Notes: generated by a model from the sequence alone, not told the origin. A stretch of 5,891 bases of DNA from an uncultured delta proteobacterium (GCA_903924805.1 CAIYCZ010000247.1:1-5891), one strand, 5' to 3'. Shown: positions 1 through 5,891, numbered from the stretch's first letter. Numbers and translations are program-made.

Positions 1-1
1 C

Positions 2-3000
2 TACTGCAATTCTTCCACGCTGGCAGACGACAGTTATAGCAATATAATTCTATTAATCGACATAAATTACCCGGCTGGTAATAACACTACCACCACCACC
101 TCTGAGCCGGCCACGTCAAGCACCTCAAGCTCCACAACAACCATCCTGGAGGACTTCTCGGTATCCAGCGTAACGCCCTCAAACGGAGCCAAAAATGTGG
201 ACTGGGAGGATCCTGGTATCACCGTTAATTTTAGCAAACAGGTTGATCCCAAAACGGTTAATTCGAACACATGCTTTGTAAAATATGTATGCTGCCCCAG
301 CGAGCCCATTTACGGCGATTTTTCTGTTGATTCTAAAGACTCATCAGCAGTGAAGTTTACCCCTGCATCATCCTCAGGGATCACCAGCGCCGGATGGACG
401 ATACAGGTTACCATCAAGGGCGGTAGCAGCGGGGTGAAAAGCCTCGCGGGCGCAAAGCTTTCAAACGATTATATATGGACATTCTCTACCATGCCTCAGC
501 TTGAAGTAGAGATTGTTCCCGTTCAGGTTATTGACGGCATGGACCTTGTTAAGAATAAGGAAACAGTCCTTCGCGTCAAAGCCGCCTGGAGCCAGGCAAG
601 CGATGTTCGTGAGGTTCCGGCAAAAGTTACGCTTGTCTATGAGGACGCGGGATACAGCGCCGTGAATGAAAGCGCCGTTTTCTACAGCGAAACGGCAGCG
701 GCACAGCATCCCGGCTTCCAGCGATACGGCAGCTCAGTCAATTTTTATTCGCGAAACGGCGATGTCCCGATCATACACACTGCGGGCAGCCATGCCGTGA
801 AGGCGATTGTTGAGCCTGTCGGCCAGAATATCATTCCACCAAGGACCTTTGAGACAACGGCCAGCGTTAAGGTGAGAACGGAAAAAACATTCAGAGTCAT
901 CTACTATCCCATCAACTCACGGCTTACCAGCAACATGTGGAATGATACGGGGACGACCTTTGATCCGGCCGCGTTTAAAACCATCATGACAGCAAGCAAC
1001 ACCCTGATAAGCAGACTCTACCCGGTAACGGCTGCTTTTTCCCGGCTGCGAAGCAGCACGATTTATAACATACTGCCCACAGTGCCGGAGCCCACTGACA
1101 CAACAGGCACAGCAGACCAGGTGCAGATCAACCTGCATCTGAAATGGATTTTGTTTGCCCTTGCAAACCTGAACCGTGGCGGAGGCTATGACGCGGTGGT
1201 CGGCGTTGTGCCGCGGCCATGGCTTGGTCGGCTGCTGGGCGCAGTGGGAAGCCAGCAGAATATTCTCCCTGTATACTTTACAACATACGCCTGCCTGATC
1301 GTGCATGATCCCGGTGCGCAGATATCTCCCCATGAAATCGGGCATATCTACCTGCAGACACAGATACCAAACTGCGATGCCGAGGGTCATGATCCGGCTG
1401 GTGTGACGTTCACGGGATATGATCTTGAAAGAGATCGCTACGTGAACGGCGGTAACTATGGCTGGCAGGCAAACCGGGGTATCTATTCAGCATCGCTCAT
1501 GGATGTAGGTATTGATGGATCAGACACCGATGATATCTGGATGAGCAAGGACAGCTACCAGATTCTTTTAAATGCGCTCACCTCAGCCCCCTGGTTTTCA
1601 AAGGCCGCTGCATCAAAGGCTGCTGCATCAAGGGCTGCGGCGACGCAAGTTGTACAGGTTTTTGGCCATATAAGCGTTGATGCGATGGGAAGTGAGACGG
1701 TTACCCTCGAGCCTATATATATACTGAATAATGCCGCACCAACAGAGTCGGTCAGCGGGGACTACAAGGTGGAACTTCAGAGCGCGGGGGGTGCAGTTCT
1801 GAAATCCTGTACGTTTTCGCCCAGCCTCGGCACTATTGCAGACGGTACAAAACATGACTTTTTCCTGATAAATCTTGAGAATGTTTCCAGCGGGGCAAAG
1901 GTGGTGGTAAGTCACAGCGGTACGGTGCTTGCCACGGTGCAGAAAAGTTCAAACGCACCGGTGGTAACCATTACCAACCCGACCGCCGGCAAAAAAATAA
2001 GCGGCAGCGCGGCATTTACCTGGCAGGCATCTGACAGCGACGGCGACACGCTGTCCTTTGACGTTCTGTACAGCAGCGATGGGGGAAGCGCCTGGGATAT
2101 CCTTGATCAGAATCTTACAGACAAGAGCATCACTGTTGACACAGCGGAGCTGCCTGGCGGAACGAATTGCAAAATAAAGGTGACGGCAAATGACGGATTC
2201 AATACGACAGAGGCTGTATCAGGTGCCTTTACCGTGGCCAATGCGCCTGAGGTTCTGTCCACAAGCCCTGCGGACAGCGACACGGCGGTTCCTCCTGAGT
2301 CGCGCATATCTATATTTTTCCGGGACCAGATGGATGAAACAACAGTGACTGACTCTTCGATAGTTATGCAGAGCAGCGGGGGCACTGCGATTGACGGCTC
2401 GGTTTCTTATAATGAAAATGCATGCGAGGCGGTGTTTGTGCCCAACATGATGCTTGAGGCCAATATAGCATACAGCGTCAGCGTGACCACGCACGTCAAA
2501 AACATTCAGGGCACCTCCCTTGGATCGACCTACACATTTTCTTTTACCACGGGAGAGCGAACGCTCCAGCCGGAAACTACAATAACCACAACAACTCCGT
2601 CAAGCAGCTCAACCACGACTATTTCCGGAAGCAGTACTACGACTACTGCCAGCAGCAACTGTCCGGCTGATCATCCTATCGATTGCACTGAACAAGGTTT
2701 TACCGGCTGTTGCTCTGCAGATTATCCATACTGTGGCCTGACCAAATGTTATGAGTCACCGCCAGTCTGCCCCATGGCACTGCTTGCCGATGGGGATGAC
2801 GACCTGCTCGATACGCTGCGACAGTTCAGAAACAGGATTTTGTACAAGACACCGGCAGGAAAAGAATATGCACAACTTTTTTACAAACATGCTGCAGAGA
2901 CCATTTCTATCCTTCGCAGCAATCCTGTAGCGCTTCAAAAGTCACTGGAAACACTGCAGGCGATTGTTCCAGGAATAAAATCAGCGTTACAGGGAAAAGA

Positions 3001-3157
3001 AGTCAGCATTGATGCGCCGGTAATAAATGCCATTATGCACGTGCTTGATGAGATTGGCAGAGATGCACACGTGGAGTTGAAAAAAGACATTACCCGCGTG
3101 GTTGGCCAGTTAAAGAATGGCGAACTGCTCAAGACCATTGCTATTAAATATAGATAA
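2..3157 (+). CDS. Large secreted multidomain protein with metallopeptidase-like domain, Ig-like domains and Cys-rich C-terminus (5' partial)
   Basis: The frame is open from the window edge, so the start and any signal peptide lie upstream; the GTG at 197 falls inside a folded domain and is not a credible start. Numbering the 1051 visible residues from base 2: Thr/Ser-rich linker (27-48); Big_5-type Ig-like domain (about 52-163, containing C91, C97, C98); beta-rich domain (166-295); metallopeptidase-like domain (about 296-530) with HEIGH at 444-448 and an SLMD Met-turn-like motif at 498-501; SKAAA spacer (533-547); beta domain (550-650); Ig/FN3-like domain (about 652-746, with a DSDGD motif); second Big_5-type domain (about 749-850); Thr-rich linker (859-886); seven-cysteine module (887-923); helical tail to 1051. 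It is almost certainly exported and acts outside the cytoplasm. HExxH plus Met-turn implies a zinc protease ancestry, but the usual third histidine is absent (Q454 at that place), so activity is uncertain. The gene ends 21 nt before a strong terminator and is the last gene of its transcript. Coding status is certain; function is inferred from domains only. Confidence 0.9.
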   Translation, partial: YCNSSTLADDSYSNIILLIDINYPAGNNTTTTTSEPATSSTSSSTTTILEDFSVSSVTPSNGAKNVDWEDPGITVNFSKQVDPKTVNSNTCFVKYVCCPSEPIYGDFSVDSKDSSAVKFTPASSSGITSAGWTIQVTIKGGSSGVKSLAGAKLSNDYIWTFSTMPQLEVEIVPVQVIDGMDLVKNKETVLRVKAAWSQASDVREVPAKVTLVYEDAGYSAVNESAVFYSETAAAQHPGFQRYGSSVNFYSRNGDVPIIHTAGSHAVKAIVEPVGQNIIPPRTFETTASVKVRTEKTFRVIYYPINSRLTSNMWNDTGTTFDPAAFKTIMTASNTLISRLYPVTAAFSRLRSSTIYNILPTVPEPTDTTGTADQVQINLHLKWILFALANLNRGGGYDAVVGVVPRPWLGRLLGAVGSQQNILPVYFTTYACLIVHDPGAQISPHEIGHIYLQTQIPNCDAEGHDPAGVTFTGYDLERDRYVNGGNYGWQANRGIYSASLMDVGIDGSDTDDIWMSKDSYQILLNALTSAPWFSKAAASKAAASRAAATQVVQVFGHISVDAMGSETVTLEPIYILNNAAPTESVSGDYKVELQSAGGAVLKSCTFSPSLGTIADGTKHDFFLINLENVSSGAKVVVSHSGTVLATVQKSSNAPVVTITNPTAGKKISGSAAFTWQASDSDGDTLSFDVLYSSDGGSAWDILDQNLTDKSITVDTAELPGGTNCKIKVTANDGFNTTEAVSGAFTVANAPEVLSTSPADSDTAVPPESRISIFFRDQMDETTVTDSSIVMQSSGGTAIDGSVSYNENACEAVFVPNMMLEANIAYSVSVTTHVKNIQGTSLGSTYTFSFTTGERTLQPETTITTTTPSSSSTTTISGSSTTTTASSNCPADHPIDCTEQGFTGCCSADYPYCGLTKCYESPPVCPMALLADGDDDLLDTLRQFRNRILYKTPAGKEYAQLFYKHAAETISILRSNPVALQKSLETLQAIVPGIKSALQGKEVSIDAPVINAIMHVLDEIGRDAHVELKKDITRVVGQLKNGELLKTIAIKYR
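887..1592 (+). other. Metallopeptidase-like domain within the large secreted protein
   Basis: The domain covers about residues 296-530 of the partial protein. It opens with a hydrophobic beta strand (FRVIYYP) and a segment reading LYPV about 65 residues later, an arrangement I associate with secreted HELGHN-type metzincin-like proteins. The HEIGH motif (bases 1331-1345) supplies two candidate zinc histidines, H444 and H448, and the general base E445. In the metzincin signature HExxHxxGxxH the next key positions would be G451 and H454; here they are L and Q. H463, in an EGHDP context, and D459 are candidate replacement ligands. M500 in SLMD lies 52 residues after H448 and resembles a Met-turn, followed by a WMS segment and a hydrophobic helix. 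Boundaries are estimated by eye. It could be an active protease with a shifted ligand or a degenerate structural domain. Confidence 0.6.
1598..1642 (+). repeat. Three tandem 15-bp repeats encoding SKAAA/SKAAA/SRAAA
   Basis: Three in-frame 15-nt units lie at 1598-1612, 1613-1627 and 1628-1642. Units 1 and 2 differ at a single base (gcc versus gct); unit 3 is more diverged and changes Lys to Arg. They encode an Ala-rich, positively charged spacer directly after the peptidase-like domain and before the following beta-sandwich. The near identity of units 1 and 2 suggests recent slippage or duplication; the length is a multiple of three, so copy changes would keep the frame. Confidence 0.85.
2574..2659 (+). 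other. Thr/Ser-rich linker region
   Basis: Residues 859-886 are almost only Thr and Ser with single Ile, Pro, Gly, Ala and Asn residues, including runs of four Thr and four Ser. A similar linker (residues 27-48, bases 80-145) occurs near the left edge, ahead of the first Big_5-type domain. Such stretches are typical of extended, possibly glycosylated, extracellular linkers; here one separates the Ig-like domains from the cysteine module. Glycosylation is inference only. Confidence 0.75.
2660..3154 (+). other. Seven-cysteine module followed by CFI-box-like C-terminal tail
   Basis: Residues 887-923 carry seven cysteines (887, 895, 903, 904, 911, 916, 923), including a CC pair and the motif DYPYCG, which suggests a small disulfide-stabilised knot. 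C923 starts a tail reading CPMALLADG, then an acidic DDD run, then LRQFRNRIL (939-947), TPAGKEY (950-956) and an amphipathic helical region to the end. The order Cys, acidic stretch, LRxFRxxxL, TPxGxE, Tyr-rich helix matches, from memory, a recurrent C-terminal domain found after Thr-rich linkers in secreted proteins of deltaproteobacteria-like genomes (CFI-box-CTERM-related). Its exact role, anchoring or sorting, is not established to my knowledge. The canonical CFIATAAYG-type opening is not conserved here, so membership rests on overall pattern. Confidence 0.5.
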
Positions 3158-3178
3158 AGAATATACCGTATTGATAAT

Positions 3179-3210
3179 AAAAAGGCCCTGTTCTCTAACA
3201 GGGCCTTTTT
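3179..3210 (+). terminator. Rho-independent terminator after the large secreted-protein gene
   Basis: A perfect 14-bp stem (3179-3192 with 3197-3210) has a CTCT tetraloop. The core is GGCCCTGTT/AACAGGGCC, flanked by five A on the left and five T on the right, so it has a U tract in both directions and could act bidirectionally. It lies 21 nt past the TAA of the upstream gene and 120 nt before the deacylase start, separating two transcription units. Confidence 0.93.
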
Positions 3211-3237
3211 ATTTGGATTATTATTTTAATCAAATTG

Positions 3238-3266
3238 TTGACTTGCTTGAACGGCACATCTATTAT
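3238..3266 (+). promoter_or_regulatory. Sigma-70-type promoter for the deacylase/nitroreductase unit
   Basis: The -35 hexamer TTGACT (3238-3243, 5 of 6 to consensus) and the -10 hexamer TATTAT (3261-3266, 5 of 6) are separated by exactly 17 bp. Transcription would begin near 3273, giving a leader of about 57 nt before the ATG at 3330. It sits just downstream of the terminator, as expected for the start of a new transcript. I see no clear operator palindrome overlapping it. This is a consensus match by eye, not an experimental start site. Confidence 0.7.
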
Positions 3267-3329
3267 TGGAAAAGTTTTCAGTTCTCAACACCCAGCCAGC
3301 AGTCTATAGTGTCAAGGATTGTTATCTAT

Positions 3330-4916
3330 ATGTTTGATATTGCAATCAAGGGCGGATTGGTGATTGATGGTAGCGGATTTCCCGGCAGCATCCAGGATAT
3401 AGGAATCAGAGGTGATACTATCGCAGAGCGTGGCATAATAGAAGAAACGCAGGCACAGGAGATCGTAGATGCCAGGGGATCGGTGGTTTGCCCGGGTTTC
3501 ATAGACATACACGCACACTCTGATTTTAACCTTCTGGTAGAGCCGCCCGGCAAAGGCAAGATCATGCAGGGGGTGACCACGGAAGTGTGCGGGAATTGCG
3601 GCCTATCTGCAGCGCCTCTCATGGGAAAGGCCAGGGAGCAGCGTCAGAAAAGTTTAAGCGGTTTCGGGGTAACTATTGCCTGGTCAACACTAAAAGAGTA
3701 TGCAGATATCCTGAGTGCAAAAAAACTTTTTTGCAATGTGGTGCCGCTTATTGGTCATGGTAACCTACGTGGCTCTGTTGTTGGGTATGATAACCGGCCC
3801 CCGTCTCCGGACGAGATGAATAGAATGATTAACCTTCTGGAAGAAAGCATGGAGACAGGCGCGTGGGGACTTTCCAGCGGGCTTATCTATCCCCCGGGGA
3901 CCTATGCTACGGTGGATGAACTGATCGCCCTTGCAAAAATAGCTGCACGCTATGGCGGAATATATGCTTCGCACATTCGAAGCGAGGGAGACCGGGTAGA
4001 GGAGGCAGTAACAGAGGCAATAACCATAGGCGAGCGGTCGGGCATACCGGTACAGATTTCCCACCTGAAAACCATAGGTAAGAAAAACTGGGGCAAGCTT
4101 CCGCGGGTTTTCCGCATAATAGAAGAGGCTATAGACAGAGGGTTGGCTGTTTCTGCTGATCGCTACCCCTACACGGCAGCAAGCACAGACCTTGATGCAC
4201 TGCTCCCGCCGTGGGCATGTGAAGGCGGCAATGAAGCAGAAATCAAGCGTCTCCACATGAGGGCTGACCGGGGAAAAATATTTTCATATATCATTGATGG
4301 TGAAGAGCCGGAAGAGGTGTTTAACGGGATAGTCATTGCGCGGGTGTGCAACCGGCAGAACAAGCCGCTTGAGGGGAAAACCATAGTCCAGGCTGCCGGC
4401 ATAAGGAATCAAACGGTAAAAGATACCTTTTTTGACCTGCTCATTGAAGAGGAACTACGGGTGGGAGCCCTCTTTTTTACCATGAACGAGGAGAACCTCC
4501 GGAAAATTTACCAGAAGGATTATGTCATGGTTGGCAGTGACAGTTCGGTTTGGGATGTGGACGGTCCGCTCGGTGACGGCAAACCCCATCCGCGGGGTTT
4601 TGGAACGTTCCCCCGCGTTTTTAGAAAATATGTTTTTGAGGAGAAGCTGTTAAGCCTTGAACAGGCCATAAAGAAAATGACAGGGCAGCCTGCTGCAAAA
4701 CTGGGTTTAAAGGACAGGGGTTTAATTAAAAGTGGGTATAGAGCGGATCTGCTCATGCTCAAAAAAGAAGATCTTGCGGATAGGGCAACCTATGAAAACC
4801 CTCACCAGTTTCCCGGAGGGATTGTGCGTGTCATGGTAAATGGCAGGTGGGTTGTGGCAGAGGGAAAGGTTACCGGCACCTATCCGGGAAGGGTGCTTTT
4901 AAAGAATAAAAGCTAA
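3330..4916 (+). CDS. N-acyl-D-amino-acid deacylase family amidohydrolase (D-aminoacylase)
   Basis: The 528-residue product belongs to the amidohydrolase superfamily (Amidohydro_3/COG3653 type). Members hydrolyse N-acyl-D-amino acids to a D-amino acid and a carboxylate in the cytoplasm using zinc. Visible landmarks are the N-terminal beta-sandwich start (IKGGLVIDGSG, 6-16); GFIDIHAHSD (56-65) with metal ligands H61 and H63; QGVTTEVCGNCG (80-91), where C90 corresponds to the metal-bridging Cys96 of Alcaligenes D-aminoacylase; H215 (ASHIRSE) and H245 (ISHLK), 30 residues apart like His220/His250 of that enzyme; DRYPYTA near 275; and D404 (VGSDSS), the expected catalytic Asp. Family proteins are usually about 480-530 residues, so it is full length. 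The frame extends upstream to 3117, but that stretch crosses the terminator and promoter. I chose ATG 3330, with AAGGA at 3314-3318 (11-nt spacing, weak) and MFDIAIKGG as a typical family start. Acyl and amino-acid specificity cannot be read from sequence; a dipeptidase or other carbamoyl/amide hydrolase role is possible. Confidence 0.92.
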   Translation: MFDIAIKGGLVIDGSGFPGSIQDIGIRGDTIAERGIIEETQAQEIVDARGSVVCPGFIDIHAHSDFNLLVEPPGKGKIMQGVTTEVCGNCGLSAAPLMGKAREQRQKSLSGFGVTIAWSTLKEYADILSAKKLFCNVVPLIGHGNLRGSVVGYDNRPPSPDEMNRMINLLEESMETGAWGLSSGLIYPPGTYATVDELIALAKIAARYGGIYASHIRSEGDRVEEAVTEAITIGERSGIPVQISHLKTIGKKNWGKLPRVFRIIEEAIDRGLAVSADRYPYTAASTDLDALLPPWACEGGNEAEIKRLHMRADRGKIFSYIIDGEEPEEVFNGIVIARVCNRQNKPLEGKTIVQAAGIRNQTVKDTFFDLLIEEELRVGALFFTMNEENLRKIYQKDYVMVGSDSSVWDVDGPLGDGKPHPRGFGTFPRVFRKYVFEEKLLSLEQAIKKMTGQPAAKLGLKDRGLIKSGYRADLLMLKKEDLADRATYENPHQFPGGIVRVMVNGRWVVAEGKVTGTYPGRVLLKNKS

Positions 4917-4967
4917 CAGGCTTGCACGCCATCAAGCTGAAAACCGGGGAAAGGAAGGGGAGTAATT

Positions 4968-5465
4968 ATGCTTGACGTTACAAAAAGCCGGAGAAGCATC
5001 AGGCGTTATACAAAACAAGAGGTTGAAGAGAGCCGTATAATGCAGATTATCGAGGCAGGTATATGGGCACCTTCAGGACTTAATAACCAGCCGTGGAAAT
5101 TTGCTATCGTACGCAGCCAGGAGGTGAAAGAAGCACTGGCCCGACAGACAAAATATTCAAGCATTATAAGTAACGCCCCGATCTGTATTGCTGTTTTTCT
5201 GGATAAAGACTTAAGCTGTGACCGGACAAAAGACACCCAGGCCATAGGAGCATGCATTCAGAATATGCTTCTTGCTATTCATGCTCTGGGACTTGGCGGC
5301 GTATGGCTTGGTGAGATACTGAAGAATGCCGATAACGTGAGAGAGATACTTGGTATACCACCGCACATGGAATTTATGGCAGTTGTGGCTCTCGGGTATC
5401 CTGCTGAAAAAGCTGTGGCCTCACACAGGAAAAAGCCCGGGGAAGTTATTGTGCTTGAGAAATAG
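4968..5465 (+). CDS. Nitroreductase family protein (FMN-dependent oxidoreductase)
   Basis: The 165-residue product has nitroreductase-fold landmarks: the N-terminal FMN-phosphate-binding segment RRSIRRYT (8-15), APSGLNNQPWKF (34-45) in the flavin site, a segment of short helices and strands (ISNAPICIAVFLD, 67-79), the core helix with DTQAIGACIQNML (89-101) and GLGGVWLGEI (108-117), and a late strand VALGYP. Family members reduce nitro, quinone, enone or related substrates with NAD(P)H, usually as cytoplasmic homodimers sharing two FMN. It is on the short side for the family, consistent with the compact subgroup lacking long insertions. ATG 4968 is preceded by a purine-rich stretch (4951-4962) ending in GGGGAG, 5 nt before the start. 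It lies 51 nt after the deacylase stop with no terminator between, so cotranscription is likely. The real substrate is unknown. Confidence 0.92.
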   Translation: MLDVTKSRRSIRRYTKQEVEESRIMQIIEAGIWAPSGLNNQPWKFAIVRSQEVKEALARQTKYSSIISNAPICIAVFLDKDLSCDRTKDTQAIGACIQNMLLAIHALGLGGVWLGEILKNADNVREILGIPPHMEFMAVVALGYPAEKAVASHRKKPGEVIVLEK

Positions 5466-5496
5466 GCAGGTAACGCGCGGCTGTATAGAGGGGCGG

Positions 5497-5718
5497 TTAT
5501 TTATTGAGCAGGGCTTTGTTTTGCATAAGGGAGTCAACGGCAACGGCAAGTATATCAATCAGCGCATCAGTGCTTGCGTAATCTTCTCTCTCTATAATAA
5601 AATTTAAAATAATGTTATTATTGGAGCTTACTTTCAGGATAAAAGACATAACATCGTTCCGGTAGTGGAAAAAGGGAACTATTACAAAGCTTGGGTCATC
5701 GGGGTTATATGTAGCCAT
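5497..5718 (-). CDS. Small hypothetical protein, 73 residues
   Basis: I do not recognise this protein. The frame starts at an ATG (5718-5716 on the minus strand) preceded by AGGAAA about 9 nt upstream, an acceptable ribosome binding site, and stops at TAA (5499-5497), 31 nt from the nitroreductase stop, so the genes converge. The product opens hydrophilic (MATYNPDDPS), has alternating hydrophobic stretches (FVIVPFFHY, IILNFIIERED) and ends in a likely amphipathic helix (ALIDILAVAVDSLMQ). No signal peptide, transmembrane segment or cysteine is evident; it looks like a small soluble alpha/beta protein. The amino-acid mix is protein-like rather than the Cys/Arg/His-rich mix of shadow frames, and no better frame competes for the interval. 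Base composition is more AT-rich than the upstream genes. No strong promoter is visible; a TATAAA near 5744-5749 on the minus strand has only a poor -35. Confidence 0.5.
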   Translation of the reverse strand: MATYNPDDPSFVIVPFFHYRNDVMSFILKVSSNNNIILNFIIEREDYASTDALIDILAVAVDSLMQNKALLNK

Positions 5719-5891
5719 ATATTGATTTTTCCTGTAGTTTGTTTTTATAGCTTAATTATCGTCATGGACTAAACAAAGCTTTATATAATTAAAGGTTAAT
5801 TTCCTTTGCCTTGGGATGCTGTAAAAACTCCCAGATACTGATATATTTCCAAGGAGTTACAGGAAGTTAGGATTGAAAATGCCAAATGCCC
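5719..5891. other. AT-rich intergenic region at right edge, no supported gene
   Basis: These 173 nt hold no convincing complete gene. Contents seen: the upstream region of the small minus-strand gene, an AT-rich stretch around 5777-5794, a 6-bp inverted repeat AACTCC/GGAGTT (5826-5831 and 5853-5858, 21-nt loop), and a terminal AAATGCC duplication. An ATG at 5879 has AGGA at 5869-5872 with 6-nt spacing and could start a gene running right, but only four codons are visible. On the minus strand a frame is open from the edge to a TAA at 5798-5796 (31 residues), possibly the tail of a gene entering from the right. Neither can be decided here. Confidence 0.5.
5877..5890. repeat. Two tandem AAATGCC heptamers, cut by window end
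   Basis: AAATGCC occurs at 5877-5883 and again at 5884-5890, the last complete bases of the window. It may be the first two units of a longer intergenic heptamer array or a chance duplication. Only two copies are visible, so the array idea is an inference. Confidence 0.35.

Noticed and set aside
917..1390. 157-codon minus-strand frame
   Set aside because: It lies opposite the peptidase-like domain, is rich in Cys, Arg and His, and shows no recognisable domain; a shadow of the plus-strand gene.
197..3157. Complete gene starting at the GTG at 197
   Set aside because: The frame is open back to base 2 with protein-like Thr-rich and Ig-domain sequence, the GTG lies inside the first Big_5-type domain, and there is no clear ribosome binding site. 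The gene is 5' partial.
3117..3329. N-terminal extension of the deacylase to 3117
   Set aside because: It would overlap the end of the upstream gene and translate the terminator and promoter. The extra residues do not look like the family, which normally starts near MFDIAIKGG at 3330. An in-frame GTG at 3309 is possible but less likely.
3765..4256. 163-codon minus-strand frame
   Set aside because: It is antisense to the well-supported deacylase, including its H215 and H245 region, and has shadow-like composition.
4920..4937. GCTTG/CAAGC hairpin between deacylase and nitroreductase
   Set aside because: The stem is only 5 bp and has no U tract, so it is not a terminator; probably chance.
5471..5499. 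Possible terminator between the nitroreductase and the small convergent gene
   Set aside because: Only an imperfect stem (TAACGCG with CGGTTA, one bulge, long loop) can be drawn, and the following T tract is broken; too weak to annotate.
5350..5607. 85-codon plus-strand frame overlapping the nitroreductase 3' end
   Set aside because: It is out of frame with conserved nitroreductase sequence, lacks a convincing ribosome binding site, and its Trp/Lys/Leu-rich start is an artefact of the frame shift.
5777..5794. AT-rich inverted sequence as an origin or attachment site
   Set aside because: The short AT palindrome has no direct-repeat partner, integrase gene or DnaA-box cluster nearby.

Overview
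The window looks like chromosomal DNA of a free-living, probably environmental, Gram-negative-type bacterium. Its base composition is moderate and becomes AT-rich at the right end. The best lineage hint is the C-terminus of the first protein. It combines Thr/Ser-rich linkers, a small cysteine module and a Cys-initiated 'LRxFRxxxL..TPxGxE' tail, a combination I associate with secreted proteins of Desulfobacterota/Nitrospirota-like and related uncultured bacteria. This is an inference from memory, not a taxonomic assignment. No rRNA, tRNA, CRISPR array, integrase or transposase is visible.

Layout. (1) Positions 2-3157 (+) hold the 3' 1051 codons of a very large secreted protein whose start lies left of the window. 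In order it has a Thr-rich linker, a Big_5-type Ig-like domain, a beta-rich domain, a zinc-metallopeptidase-like domain (HEIGH plus an SLMD Met-turn), a three-copy SKAAA spacer, further beta-sandwich domains including a second Big_5-type domain, a second Thr-rich linker, a seven-cysteine module and a charged helical C-terminal tail. (2) A strong hairpin terminator follows at 3179-3210, then a good sigma-70-type promoter at 3238-3266. (3) Positions 3330-4916 (+) encode an amidohydrolase of the N-acyl-D-amino-acid deacylase family with all the expected metal and catalytic residues. (4) Positions 4968-5465 (+), 51 nt downstream and probably cotranscribed, encode a small FMN nitroreductase-family protein. 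(5) A 73-codon reading frame on the minus strand (5497-5718) converges on the nitroreductase gene and may be a real small gene. (6) Positions 5719-5891 are AT-rich and apparently noncoding. They hold a small inverted repeat and end inside a tandem AAATGCC heptamer.

The terminator and promoter separate the surface-protein gene from the deacylase/nitroreductase pair, so there is no reason to link them in function. The pair suggests cytoplasmic metabolism: release of D-amino acids from N-acylated forms, next to a flavin oxidoreductase of unknown substrate. The most unusual element is the metallopeptidase-like domain. It keeps HExxH and a Met-turn-like motif but lacks the glycine and third histidine of the usual metzincin signature at their standard spacing. 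I see no clear evidence of a wholly new multi-gene system here.
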